Assembly: GCA_965220245.1 (NCBI GenBank)
Contig: CBDCPI010000014.1
Span: forward strand, 1 to 64,000
DNA: 64,000 nt
Reading direction: 5' to 3'
Source: CBDCPI01 sp965220245
GTDB lineage: Bacteria; Chloroflexota; Dehalococcoidia; Lucifugimonadales; UBA3495
Shown here: one piece after another, positions 41,575 through 49,855 of the stretch
How positions within the stretch are numbered: the first letter of the stretch is position 1
Layout: each line of letters opens with the position of its first letter
Position numbers and translations under genes: made by a program
The notes under the pieces: generated by a model
Database searches by the model: none
The model's input: the letters and a program-made list of their open reading frames with translations, nothing else
What the model was told of the DNA's origin: nothing

Positions 41575-41828
41575 CTGATACGTGAATAAGCTTCTAAACT
41601 ATCCCCTCCCCCGTCGTTCCGGCGAAGGCCGGAATCCAGGCCCGTTCTCCGCCCAGCTACGCCTGTCCTAAGGCTCTCCTGAGCACGGTCGAAGGGCTTG
41701 TTGAAGGGTTCTTTGTCCTCAGAATTTCTGGATTCCGGCTCAAAGCCTGCCCCGTACTGGATACGGGGGCCGGCCCTTCGATAAGCTCAGGAGACGAGGA
41801 CTGGTCTAGGTAATCGTTCACGCATCAG
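41575..41828. repeat. MITE-like element with CTGATACGTGAA inverted ends (copy 2)
   Basis: 254 bp, same ends and interior blocks as 34360-34564 but about 50 bp longer because of an insertion around GGATACGGGGGCCGGC and an extended CTGAGCACGGTCGAAGG part. TA dinucleotides flank both ends (TTA before, TAA after), compatible with a TA target duplication. The whole element folds back on itself. Confidence 0.75.
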
Positions 41829-41940
41829 TAAAACGGGCCGAGACTGTTCTCAAGCCCTCAACAAAGACCCCCTCCGCCCGCTTGTTCATAGGGGTGAAGG
41901 GGGCTACGTTTACTACGCTCTGGCTCTGAAAGGTGAGGGC

Positions 41941-42744
41941 CTAGCTGTCGCCGACCGGCACCTCTGCTCGGGCCTCGGCGGTCGCGGCCTGACCGGCGCC
42001 GGCGCTCAGGTGCTTGGCATAGAACGCGAGAACCTTCTCCCATCCGTCTACTGCGGCTTCTTGCCGGTAGCTGGGACGGTCGACGGCAAAGAAGCCGTGT
42101 CCGGCATTGGGGTACATGTGGAACTCGTAGTCCTTGCCGTGCTTCTTGAGTTCCTCCTCGGTTTCCGCCACGTCTTGCGGCGAGGGTCTGGCGTCCTCTT
42201 CGCCAAACAAGCCCAACAACGGACAGCTCAAGCCAGCGGTGAAAGAGACCGGCCAAGCGGGCTGCCGCTCGGTGAGGGTATCGTTGCCTTGGGTCACGCC
42301 GCCGCCCCAGCAGTCCACCGCAGCATCTATGCCGGTGAGGGTGCAAGCGGCCAAGTAGACCTGCCGCCCGCCGGAACAGAAGCCGATGATGCCTACCCTT
42401 CCGTTGCTATAGGCCAGCGAACGGAGATATTTGATCGAGGCTTGAACGTCGCCCATAGTCCGGTCGTCGGGCATACCGCCGGCCTCGCGCACGCTGGCGC
42501 TGTTCTCTTGGGGTGTAGCCTTGCCTTCCCGGAAATGGAGGTTGGGCGAAATCGTTGCGTACCCATTATAGGCCAGCTTGCGGGCCATTTCCTTGGAAGC
42601 CTCGTCCCAACCGGGCATGTGGTGAATCAGCACCACAGCGGGATGGGGCCCGGGGCCCAAGGGCCGCGCCAAGTAAGCGTCTATCTGGTCTCCATTGTGG
42701 CCGTTGATCAATACAGTCTCGGCTAGCATTCCTTCGTATGCCAT
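41941..42744 (-). CDS. Dienelactone hydrolase family protein
   Basis: 267 residues, alpha/beta hydrolase with a cysteine nucleophile: Cys123 in GIIGFCSGGRQVYL, Asp in LFGEEDARPSP and His216 in YPNAGHGFFAVDRPSY. PAVVLIHHMPGWDEASKEMARKLAYNGY is the family N terminus. Dienelactone hydrolases open lactones from chlorocatechol cleavage. Many relatives act on other esters. GAAGGAG precedes the ATG. It faces the end of the mutase run and is separated from the LLM gene by a MITE. Confidence 0.9.
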   Translation of the reverse strand: MAYEGMLAETVLINGHNGDQIDAYLARPLGPGPHPAVVLIHHMPGWDEASKEMARKLAYNGYATISPNLHFREGKATPQENSASVREAGGMPDDRTMGDVQASIKYLRSLAYSNGRVGIIGFCSGGRQVYLAACTLTGIDAAVDCWGGGVTQGNDTLTERQPAWPVSFTAGLSCPLLGLFGEEDARPSPQDVAETEEELKKHGKDYEFHMYPNAGHGFFAVDRPSYRQEAAVDGWEKVLAFYAKHLSAGAGQAATAEARAEVPVGDS

Positions 42745-42877
42745 AAGGTCTAGCTCCTTCGTGAAGTTTTTGCGGCTGTGACCTCGGGTTGCGCCAGCCC
42801 CGGTGTGCTTGGGGGGCCACCAAAAGGTTACTACCCTGGGGTTGGAGCGTCAATCGCAGACCAAGCCGGACCGGCAG

Positions 42878-42979
42878 GTAACTTTTCAGAGTTGGTGAGT
42901 TCACTGACACGGAACCGCTCACCCTGAGCACAGCGCAGCGGAGTCGAAGGGCCGATTCCCCTCAACTCTGAACAGTTAC
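42878..42979. repeat. IS66-like MITE (copy 1) with 8-bp target duplication
   Basis: 102 bp with inverted ends GTAACTTTTCAGAGTTG and (other strand) GTAACTGTTCAGAGTTG. The flanks ACCGGCAG (42870-42877) and TCCGGCAG (42980-42987) are an 8-bp direct repeat with one mismatch. GTAA ends and 8-bp duplications are the rule for IS66-family elements. The right duplication touches the stop codon of the LLM gene at 42988. Confidence 0.8.
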
Positions 42980-42987
42980 TCCGGCAG

Positions 42988-43875
42988 CTATTCCTTGACC
43001 ACTTCGTTGAACTGCTGAATGGCGTCGATGTGGGCTTGGGGACCGCTCAGCCCGGCCCGCATGGTGTTGACCGAGATGTGGGTCGCGTCCAGCCCCCGCC
43101 AAGCGGTTGCCATGTTTTGCCAGTACTCCGGGTCGCCGTCAACGAAGTTGATTCGGGGCTCAAGGCCGATGCTGGCGGGGTCTCGTCCCGCTTCTTTAGC
43201 GAAATCGCGCATCTTTGCCAGAGTCGCCTGCCCATTCTCGTCGGGTAGGAACTGGGGAAAGAACCCGTCGGCGAGGCGCCCCACCCGCCGCAGCACCCTA
43301 TCGGTGGGAACCGGGCTGGCCCGCCCTCCGGCGCCCATCCAGATGGGAATGGGCCGTTGCACCGGCAGCGGATTGATGCCCGCGTGGGTCACTTGGTGCC
43401 AGTGGCCTTGGAAGTTGACTACGTCCTCGGTCCAAAGGGAACGCAGCAGCGATACCTGCTCACCGTAACGCTGGCCCCGGGTGTGGAAGTCCTCTCCCAA
43501 CGCCTCGTATTCAACGTGGTTCCAGCCCACGCCGACACCCAACCGGAGGCGGCCACCGGAAAGCACATCCACCTCGGCAGCCTGTTTAGCCACCAGAGCG
43601 GTCTGCCGCTGCCCCAGAATTATCACCGCCGTGACCAACTCGATACGGGTGGTGACCCCCGCCAGGTATCCGAATAGGACGAAAGGTTCGTGAAAAAGGT
43701 CTTTGGAGGTGTAACCGCCGGCCCAGTTCTGGTGCTGGCTGGTGTCGGCGCCCAGCACGTGGTCGTAAACGATGAGATGGGAATAGCCCAAACCTTCAGC
43801 CGCTTGTACGTAGTCCCGGACCGCCCCCGGGTCCGACCCTATTTCGGTCTGGGGAAACACAACCCCTACTTTCAT
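42988..43875 (-). CDS. LLM class F420-dependent oxidoreductase
   Basis: 295 residues: MKVGVVFPQTEIGSDPGAVRDYVQAAEGLGYSHLIVYDHVLG, FEPFVLFGYLAGVTTRIELVTAVIILGQRQTALVAKQAAEVDVLSGGRLRLGVGVGWNHVEYEALG, and PIPIWMGAGGRA. This is the F420-type subgroup (TIGR03619-like). AGGAGG lies 7 nt before the ATG. It is downstream of another LLM gene (50 bp gap), so the two may be co-transcribed. The substrate is unknown. Confidence 0.9.
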   Translation of the reverse strand: MKVGVVFPQTEIGSDPGAVRDYVQAAEGLGYSHLIVYDHVLGADTSQHQNWAGGYTSKDLFHEPFVLFGYLAGVTTRIELVTAVIILGQRQTALVAKQAAEVDVLSGGRLRLGVGVGWNHVEYEALGEDFHTRGQRYGEQVSLLRSLWTEDVVNFQGHWHQVTHAGINPLPVQRPIPIWMGAGGRASPVPTDRVLRRVGRLADGFFPQFLPDENGQATLAKMRDFAKEAGRDPASIGLEPRINFVDGDPEYWQNMATAWRGLDATHISVNTMRAGLSGPQAHIDAIQQFNEVVKE

Positions 43876-43925
43876 TCGTGTCCTCCTTAATGGTCGGCTG
43901 GTCTAACTTCTAAACCAGTGCTGCG

Positions 43926-45068
43926 TCAGTTGGCTGCTGGCGATACCTGGATAGCGGTCTGGGCCTGCTCTTTCTTCCGAAAGTGGGGTATGACGTATTC
44001 GCCAAAGAGACGGATGGTGTTCTTGACCTCTTCGTGGGTGGCCGGGCCGATGGCGCATAGCAGGAATACCTGTTCGATCCCCATGGCCTCGTAGGTCTCA
44101 AAAAACTTGATGCAGTCGTCGGGGGAGCCGACACAAAAGGAGGTCCCGTTCTGGACTACGTCGGTGGCGGTGGGGTCTCCGGGATGCGGCCCCGCGGCCA
44201 ACCGTTGGTCCCGTTCATAGTAGCCTTGGTAGTCCGGCGGCACAGTTGCCGGGTCTACGCCCCGCCACACCAGCCGGGCCCGGGCCCTCTGCTGGTCCAA
44301 GTACCAACTCACCAGTTCCGTGCCCCGCTGCTGCACCACTTTGCTACTTTCGTGGCAGAACCCGGTCGACATCAGGGCGTTGTGGTTGTTGACTGACACG
44401 CCGTCCGGTTGGGCCGACTGAACCGTATTGCGGTAAAGCTCCAGGGTGCTGGCTACCTTGGCCGGGCCTCCTTCGCTGCCTACCAAAGCCCCCAGGCCCA
44501 ACTCCCCCGCCAAACGGGTAGTCTCCTCGCTGGCGCAGGCCGACCACAATGGGGGATGGGGCTTTTGCAGCGGCTTGGGAAGGACCTCCCGAGGCGGGAT
44601 TTGGTAGTAGCGGCCCTCGTGAGACACCGTCTCTTCGGTCCAAATCTTGGGCAAAACTCTCGCGTATTCTTCCCACATGCCCCGGGTATCCTGCAAGTCG
44701 GTCCCGTAGGGAGTCAACTGGTAGGGGTAGCCGGTGCGGCCAATCCCTACGTCCACCCGGCCCCGGCTCAGAATATCCAGGGTGGCCATGCGGGCGGCAG
44801 TGTGCAGCGGGTGGTGGATTGGCGCCAAAACGACGCCAATTCCCAAGCGGATTCGAGAAGTGCGCTGGCTCACGGCAGCCAGAGTCAAGTCCGGGGCGCT
44901 ATTATGGGACCATTCGGGCCGGAAATGGTGCTCCGAAAACCATACGCTGTCGTACCCCATCTCCTCGGCGTAAGCGATTTGGTCCAAAGCTTCCCAAATT
45001 CTCTTGGCCTCGGTCTCTTCGCCCCAAGGCTTGGGCACCTGTATTTGGTAGAAAAGCCCGAATTTCAT
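43926..45068 (-). CDS. LLM class flavin-dependent oxidoreductase
   Basis: 380 residues: MKFGLFYQIQVPKPWGEETEAKRIWEALDQIAYAEEMGYDSVWFSEHHFRPEWSHNSAPD, IRLGIGVVLAPIHHPLHTAARMATLDILSRGRVDVGIGRTGYPYQL, KPHPPLWSACASEETTRLA. This is the longer luciferase-like subgroup. AAAGGA precedes the ATG. It is the first gene of a two-LLM unit with 42988-43875. The two belong to different subgroups, so they are not a recent duplication. Confidence 0.9.
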   Translation of the reverse strand: MKFGLFYQIQVPKPWGEETEAKRIWEALDQIAYAEEMGYDSVWFSEHHFRPEWSHNSAPDLTLAAVSQRTSRIRLGIGVVLAPIHHPLHTAARMATLDILSRGRVDVGIGRTGYPYQLTPYGTDLQDTRGMWEEYARVLPKIWTEETVSHEGRYYQIPPREVLPKPLQKPHPPLWSACASEETTRLAGELGLGALVGSEGGPAKVASTLELYRNTVQSAQPDGVSVNNHNALMSTGFCHESSKVVQQRGTELVSWYLDQQRARARLVWRGVDPATVPPDYQGYYERDQRLAAGPHPGDPTATDVVQNGTSFCVGSPDDCIKFFETYEAMGIEQVFLLCAIGPATHEEVKNTIRLFGEYVIPHFRKKEQAQTAIQVSPAAN

Positions 45069-45214
45069 AGCATCCTTTCTCGCTGTCCAACTGGGCCAGC
45101 GGGTGAAGTCGATCTGGGTAGTGCCCGAAAGTGGCGCCCGCAGACAAATGGGTGAGAGTGCAGCTTAGGCCATTATAGAGGGTCGGCTTATGGCGTCAAT
45201 GGCCGGCCCAGGAC

Positions 45215-45330
45215 AGGGTCTTTCAGTTGTCACCCTGAGCGCAGCGAAGGGTCTAAAATCCTGCCCATTCCAACCATTTTGCTGCCGAAAAAATTTAGAT
45301 TCTTCGTCGCAAGCTCAGAATAACGTTGTA
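45215..45330. repeat. Decayed AGGGTC-type element (copy 3)
   Basis: The left end AGGGTCTTTCAGTTGTCA and the interior CTGAGCGCAGCGAAGGGTC and TTTAGATTCTTCGTCGC match the copy at 30671-30828. The right end has lost its inverted repeat. It sits in the 580-bp gap 45069-45648, which otherwise holds a short candidate ORF (45389) and the BNR gene leader. Confidence 0.55.
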
Positions 45331-45388
45331 GGGAGTTACTGCACCACTCCAACATGAAAACTGAAAACTCTGTAGGCTAGGAGGCCAA

Positions 45389-45502
45389 ATGGCCCGCCAA
45401 TGCTCGCTGTTACTGCAATTGCCCTGGGAGTTGAAGAAGCATAACTTAGTCCCCGACACCGGCGGGTTGACCCGGCAAATCGGCCCGACTAAAATTCGGT
45501 GA
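45389..45502 (+). CDS. Possible 37-residue peptide ORF
   Basis: MARQCSLLLQLPWELKKHN and a short tail ending GPTKIR, preceded by AGGAGG 4 nt before the ATG. The ribosome site is excellent but the peptide has no recognised motif and could be chance or a remnant of a decayed gene. Downstream sequence up to 45648 shows no longer frame with homology. Confidence 0.25.
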   Translation: MARQCSLLLQLPWELKKHNLVPDTGGLTRQIGPTKIR

Positions 45503-45648
45503 TACCCCTCAGGACGCTCCGGTTATGAAGGCCCTGGCCCGGTACCGGAAGAGGTTTACGAGGAAAATGGCGGCCACCAAGAGATTACCAGCAACTTTGC
45601 TAATGCCTAACGTGCGTATTGATCGCACCTTTAGAGGAGGGATCGGAA

Positions 45649-46653
45649 ATGACCAGTGGACATGACTTGGACCGAAAACTGTACGTTGGCTTGCTTGATG
45701 GCGTATGCGCTCTGAGGAGCAACGACGGCGGCAACACCTGGGAAGTGGGACCGACCACTCGGGTAACCAACGCCGCCTCCCGGATTTCAGTGAGCCAGGT
45801 GGAGCCGGGGCGGGCTTATCTAGCCGCCTACGAATCCGGTGTGTACCGCACCGATGATGGCGGTAATACGTGGCGTCACCTTACCAGCTATCCGACCGAC
45901 TATGCTCACAGCGTGTTGGCCCACCCCGCCGAAGGAAGCACCGTTTTCGTGGGTAGTGAGCCCGCAGCCATCTTTCGTTCCAGCGATGGAGGCGAAAACT
46001 GGGAAGAGTGCGAGGGGTTCCGCCAGGTTCCGGAGTCGGACCGGTGGTATTTCCACGCGGAAACCAGGGACTCCCACGTCCGCGACCTGAGAATGGCCCC
46101 CGAGGACCCGAACACGATATTTGCCGGAATCGAGGTGGGCGGGATGGTGCGGTCCAAGGATGGAGGCGCCAATTGGGAGCAACTGGAAGGCACCAACGAT
46201 GATATCCACTTTGTCAATCTGAGCCTGGCTATGCCCGGCCGGGTTTACATCGCCACGGCTCAAGCTCCCTACCGGAGTGATGACGGCGGCCAGAACTGGG
46301 AGATCATCAATGACGGTTTGGAGCGGCGCTACACCCTGCACATATCGGCCGCTCCCGATGACGCCGACCTAGTGCTGGTAACCGTTTCCACCAGCGCCGG
46401 ACGGAACAACCCCCAGTTCTACCGGTCCACCGATGCCGGAGACCATTGGCAGTTGGTCGGCTCGGTGGGTTGCGACGATGACATGGTGGTGGCCATCGAC
46501 TGGGACCCCAACAATCACCACCGAGTCTATGCCGGGACCGATAGCGGCAAGATCTATTGCAGCGACGACCGTGGTGAAACCTGGCAAGCGCTGGCCGCCA
46601 GCCTTCCCCCCCTCGCCATCGGCGCATTGGTGGTGGGGCCGGCGTCCGCCTAA
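45649..46653 (+). CDS. BNR/Asp-box repeat beta-propeller protein
   Basis: 334 residues with at least seven Asp-box motifs of the form S/T-x-D-x-G-x-x-W: SNDGGNTW, TDDGGNTW, SSDGGENW, SKDGGANW, SDDGGQNW, STDAGDHW, SDDRGETW. These mark sialidase-like or photosystem-assembly-like propellers. There is no signal peptide or catalytic sialidase Arg triad that I can identify, so an enzymatic role is not claimed. ATG 45649 follows AGAGGAGGG. It stands alone. Confidence 0.85.
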   Translation: MTSGHDLDRKLYVGLLDGVCALRSNDGGNTWEVGPTTRVTNAASRISVSQVEPGRAYLAAYESGVYRTDDGGNTWRHLTSYPTDYAHSVLAHPAEGSTVFVGSEPAAIFRSSDGGENWEECEGFRQVPESDRWYFHAETRDSHVRDLRMAPEDPNTIFAGIEVGGMVRSKDGGANWEQLEGTNDDIHFVNLSLAMPGRVYIATAQAPYRSDDGGQNWEIINDGLERRYTLHISAAPDDADLVLVTVSTSAGRNNPQFYRSTDAGDHWQLVGSVGCDDDMVVAIDWDPNNHHRVYAGTDSGKIYCSDDRGETWQALAASLPPLAIGALVVGPASA

Positions 46654-46823
46654 ACTAATCATCGGGCCGCAGTGGGGTCCAAAGTTTTGGCGCCTTGGCC
46701 CCGGAGTTCAATGTCTATGCTCGGGGTCGCAGGAACAATTGCCGTGCGTGGTCTGACGTATAAGCATTTCACATCCGGGGCATACTAAAATAGTAGCAAT
46801 CCTTCCCATGCCGGGGGACTGCC

Positions 46824-47381
46824 GTGTCAACGACAAAGCCGGACTTGCTGACCGCTGATCACTTGCTCCGCCTGAGCAGCCAGGGGTTCCGGGGCGAACT
46901 GATACGGGGGGTGCTTTGCGAAACTATGCTGGCCGGAACAGAACAGGGTGAAGTTACAGTGCTATTGATAAGCGCTCTGATAAGTTTCGTTCGTCCCCAA
47001 AGGCTCGGTCGAGTGGTGGGGACCGATACCGGCGTACTGTTAGAAAGCAACCCCGACACCGTTCGGGAGCCGGACGTTGCCTTTGTCTCGGCGGACCGGC
47101 TGCCGCTGGATGTCAGACCTCGGGGTTATTTGGAAGTCGTGCCGGACTTGGTGGCCGAAGTCATTTCCCCCAATGCCAGCCCAGTGGAAGTCAACGACAA
47201 GACGCAAATGTGGCTGCGCTACGGAGTGCGCTTGGTCTGGGAGGTTGACCCCGAAGCACGCACGGTAACAGCGCATTACCCTGACCGCCCCTATGCCACC
47301 TTCGGCGAGGACGACATGCTGGACGGCGGAGATGTGCTGCCGGGCTTCAGTTGCCCGGTGCGGGACATTTTTGACCTTTAG
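46824..47381 (+). CDS. Uma2 family endonuclease (tandem copy 1)
   Basis: 185 residues, DUF820/Uma2, a PD-(D/E)xK-fold family expanded in cyanobacteria and Chloroflexota and of uncertain role. Conserved parts are LTADHLLRLSSQGFRGELIRGVL, VREPDVAFVSADRL, PDLVAEVISPNASPVEVNDKTQMWLRYGVRLVWEVDPE and the terminal LPGFSCPVRDIF. GTG start. It is followed 47 bp later by a near-identical copy. Confidence 0.88.
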   Translation: MSTTKPDLLTADHLLRLSSQGFRGELIRGVLCETMLAGTEQGEVTVLLISALISFVRPQRLGRVVGTDTGVLLESNPDTVREPDVAFVSADRLPLDVRPRGYLEVVPDLVAEVISPNASPVEVNDKTQMWLRYGVRLVWEVDPEARTVTAHYPDRPYATFGEDDMLDGGDVLPGFSCPVRDIFDL

Positions 47382-47428
47382 GCCATAGTACAATTGCCAA
47401 TATCCCTTCCAAATTTTGGAGACAGGTC

Positions 47429-47986
47429 ATGTCAACGACAAAGCCGGACTTGCTGACCGCCGACGACTTGCTCCGCCTGAGCAGCCAGGGGTTCCGGGGC
47501 GAACTGATACGGGGGGTGCTTTGCCAGACTATGGCGGCAGGTGCAGAACAAGGTGAGGTCGCGGGCGCTTTAATCGCTGAGCTTCGGGCTTATGTACGGC
47601 CACGCCGTCTGGGTCGAGTGATGGGCACTGATGCCGGTGTATTGCTGGAACGCAATCCGGATACAGTGCGAGAACCGGACGTTGCCTTTATCTCGGCGGA
47701 CCGGCTGCCGCTGGATGTCAGGGTTCAAGGCTACTTAGAAATCGTGCCGGACTTGGTGGCCGAAGTCATTTCTCCCAATGCCAGCCCGGTGGAAATTAAC
47801 GACAAGACGCAGATGTGGCTTCGCTACGGAGTGCGCTTGGTCTGGGAGGTTGACCCCGAAGCGCGCACGGTGACAGCGCATTACCCTAACCGCCCCTATG
47901 CCACCTTCGGCGAGGATGACATGCTGGACGGCGGAGATGTGCTGCCGGGCTTCAGTTGCCCGGTGCGGGACATTTTCGACCTTTAG
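47429..47986 (+). CDS. Uma2 family endonuclease (tandem copy 2)
   Basis: 185 residues, same length as the preceding gene. The first 32 residues differ at only one position (Asp for His) and the last about 80 at only two (Val to Ile, Asp to Asn). The middle (about 33-105) is clearly diverged, for example EGVA-like GALIAELRAYVRPRRL against VLLISALISFVRPQRL. Asp in VREPDVAF and the PDLVAEVISP motif are kept. It arose by tandem duplication. Starts with ATG 47429. Confidence 0.88.
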   Translation: MSTTKPDLLTADDLLRLSSQGFRGELIRGVLCQTMAAGAEQGEVAGALIAELRAYVRPRRLGRVMGTDAGVLLERNPDTVREPDVAFISADRLPLDVRVQGYLEIVPDLVAEVISPNASPVEINDKTQMWLRYGVRLVWEVDPEARTVTAHYPNRPYATFGEDDMLDGGDVLPGFSCPVRDIFDL

Positions 47987-48073
47987 GCCAGCAAGATAAT
48001 ACCGTACTTCACAATACTTTCTTCGCCTCCACCCTTCTAACCGGCCGTAGATTGCTCCTATTCGCCTTGGTGC

Positions 48074-48781
48074 CTATTGGCGCGCCAGTCGGCGATATGT
48101 TCCAGTACCTCGGCCAGTGGGAGCACGTCGGCATATTTTTTGGTGCATGTCGAACAGGTTGATGGCGTGAGATGCTTCGTGGCGGTCGAAGACCGCTTCC
48201 TCCACCACGATCATCCGGTAGCGGTTGGTGCAGCCGTCGACCACACTGGCCCGGACGCAACCGCTGGTGGACTCGCCGCAAGTGATAATCGTATCCACTT
48301 GATGGTAGTTCAAATGGTCCATGAGGGGCGTCCCCCAGAAAGCGCTGGGAGAGTCTTTGCGCAGCACCGGCTCTCCGGGCAGGGGCGCGACCTCGTCGAT
48401 AATGTCCCAGCGCCGGGCCCGGCGGCCTTGGGCTTCAGCGCTGTGGTCGCTGGAGCCGTAGATCTCCCGGCCCACGTGCCAACCGGCCAAGCCGTCTTCG
48501 ACCCTGCCGGTGGCGTGGACCACCGGAATCCCGGCGTCCCGTGCGGCTTGCAGTAGGGTTTGGATGTGAGGAATGGCATCCCAAGCCGCTAGTCCGCAAC
48601 TGCTGGGCCAACTCTCGATGGCGTCGAGGAGCGGTTGGGGCTCGTCTCCATACACCCACCGGTACAGGTCGATGAGCAACAGCGCCGGCCTTTTTCCAAA
48701 GCCGACCGGGTGATACGCGCTTTTGGCCAAGTGGGCTTTGTCTTGGGAGGTCAGATATTTTTCCCAGACCCGTTCCGGCAT
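48074..48781 (-). CDS. Isochorismatase-fold cysteine hydrolase, C terminus frameshifted
   Basis: 235 residues as read. The triad of the isochorismatase/N-carbamoylsarcosine amidase family is visible: Asp38 (LLLIDLYRWVYG), Lys142 (VLRKDSPSAFWG) and Cys175 (CGESTSGCVRASVVDG). At AINLFDMHQK the frame leaves the family sequence at a run of six A (48136-48141). With five A it would continue YADVLPLAEVLEHIADW and stop at 48058 (240 residues). The catalytic core is unaffected. The family cleaves amides such as carbamoyl-amino acids or pyrimidine-degradation products. The LLM gene at 48867 lies upstream. Confidence 0.87.
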   Translation of the reverse strand: MPERVWEKYLTSQDKAHLAKSAYHPVGFGKRPALLLIDLYRWVYGDEPQPLLDAIESWPSSCGLAAWDAIPHIQTLLQAARDAGIPVVHATGRVEDGLAGWHVGREIYGSSDHSAEAQGRRARRWDIIDEVAPLPGEPVLRKDSPSAFWGTPLMDHLNYHQVDTIITCGESTSGCVRASVVDGCTNRYRMIVVEEAVFDRHEASHAINLFDMHQKICRRAPTGRGTGTYRRLARQ

Positions 48782-48866
48782 CGCTTTTATCCCTCAATTA
48801 AACATACGATGATAGACACATTGATTGCATCCGGTAGCGTGGGGTGCGGGGACGCCTTTGCAAAAT

Positions 48867-49709
48867 TCAGATGAACTTGGCGCACTCGTCTATGATGGGA
48901 AGCACGGCGTCCCGGCCTTCGGAAGGCAACGAGAAAACCACCCGGTCGACGCCCGCGTCTTCCATCCGTTGCACCAAGTCGGGGTCCGGACGGGTGCCGA
49001 AGGTGCTGATGGAGATGGACGCCGGGTCGCGGCCGGAATCCTCGGCCTGCCGCTTGAGCAGAGCAATCTTTTCCGGCAGGCTGGGGCCCTGGGACGCCCG
49101 GCCTCCGATGGGCATCCAGCCGTCGCAGTATTCGATGACTCGGTCGAAAGTGGTTGGGCCGTCTCCGCCCATGATGATGGGAGGATGGGGCTTTTGCACC
49201 GGCTTGGGGTAGGACCACATCTTGTCGAAATTGACGAACTCCCCATGGTATTCCGGCTCGTCTTTGGTCCAGATTTCTTTCATCGCCAAGATGCGCTCCC
49301 TAAGGAGACGCCAGCGCCGCCGGAAGTTTGTTCCGTGGTGGCCCATTTCCTCGGCGTTCCATCCGCCGCCGATGCCGAAGATGAAGCGTCCGTTGGACAG
49401 CATGTCGAGGCTGGCGACCTCCTTAGCCGTGGTGATCGGGTCGCGCTCGACCATCAAGCAGATGCCGGTCCCCAGCTTCAGCCTAGTAGTGGCGGTGGCC
49501 GCCGCCGTCAAAGCCACAAAGGGGTCCAAGGTGTGCCAGTACATTTCGGGAAGGTCGGGGCCTCCGGGCCAAGGGCTGCGCCGGCTGGCCGGTATATGGG
49601 TGTGCTCCGGCACCCACATCGATTCGAAACCCCGCTCCTCCAACGCCCGTCCCAGATCGTCCGGCCGCATCGAGTAGTCGGTAGAAAACATAGAAGCAGC
49701 AAATAGCAT
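48867..49709 (-). CDS. LLM class F420-dependent oxidoreductase
   Basis: 280 residues: MLFAASMFSTDYSMRPDDLGRALEERGFESMWVPEHTHIPASRRS, ATTRLKLGTGICLMVERDPITTAKEVASLDMLSNGRFIFGIGGGWNAEEMGHHG, VQKPHPPIIMGGDGPTTFDRVIEY. TIGR03619-like F420 branch. ATG 49709 with GGGGAGA 6 nt upstream is preferred to the in-frame start at 49733. The isochorismatase-like gene lies 85 bp downstream on the same strand. Confidence 0.9.
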   Translation of the reverse strand: MLFAASMFSTDYSMRPDDLGRALEERGFESMWVPEHTHIPASRRSPWPGGPDLPEMYWHTLDPFVALTAAATATTRLKLGTGICLMVERDPITTAKEVASLDMLSNGRFIFGIGGGWNAEEMGHHGTNFRRRWRLLRERILAMKEIWTKDEPEYHGEFVNFDKMWSYPKPVQKPHPPIIMGGDGPTTFDRVIEYCDGWMPIGGRASQGPSLPEKIALLKRQAEDSGRDPASISISTFGTRPDPDLVQRMEDAGVDRVVFSLPSEGRDAVLPIIDECAKFI

Positions 49710-49768
49710 GGTCTTTCTCCCCGGTGAGTTCATTTAGTGGACTGAAGATAGTTGTAATACTCGTAGTA

Positions 49769-49816
49769 TCCTTCGACTGCGCTCCCTCCGGTCCGCTTCG
49801 CTCAGGATGAGCGGAT
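49769..49816. repeat. Short palindromic repeat fragment
   Basis: ATCCTTCGACTGCGCTCC and CCGCTTCGCTCAGGATGAG form a fold-back with the CTTCGACT/CTCAGGATGAGCGG core common to the other intergenic repeats. Ends and target duplication are not recognisable. Confidence 0.4.
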
Positions 49817-49855
49817 TGGCGGAGTTTTGCGGTTAGGATGGGTGGGAAATGGTGT

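Noticed and set aside
46824..47986. Assembly duplication creating the Uma2 twins
   Set aside because: The middle thirds differ substantially, so two distinct genes exist. A collapsed or duplicated contig would be identical.
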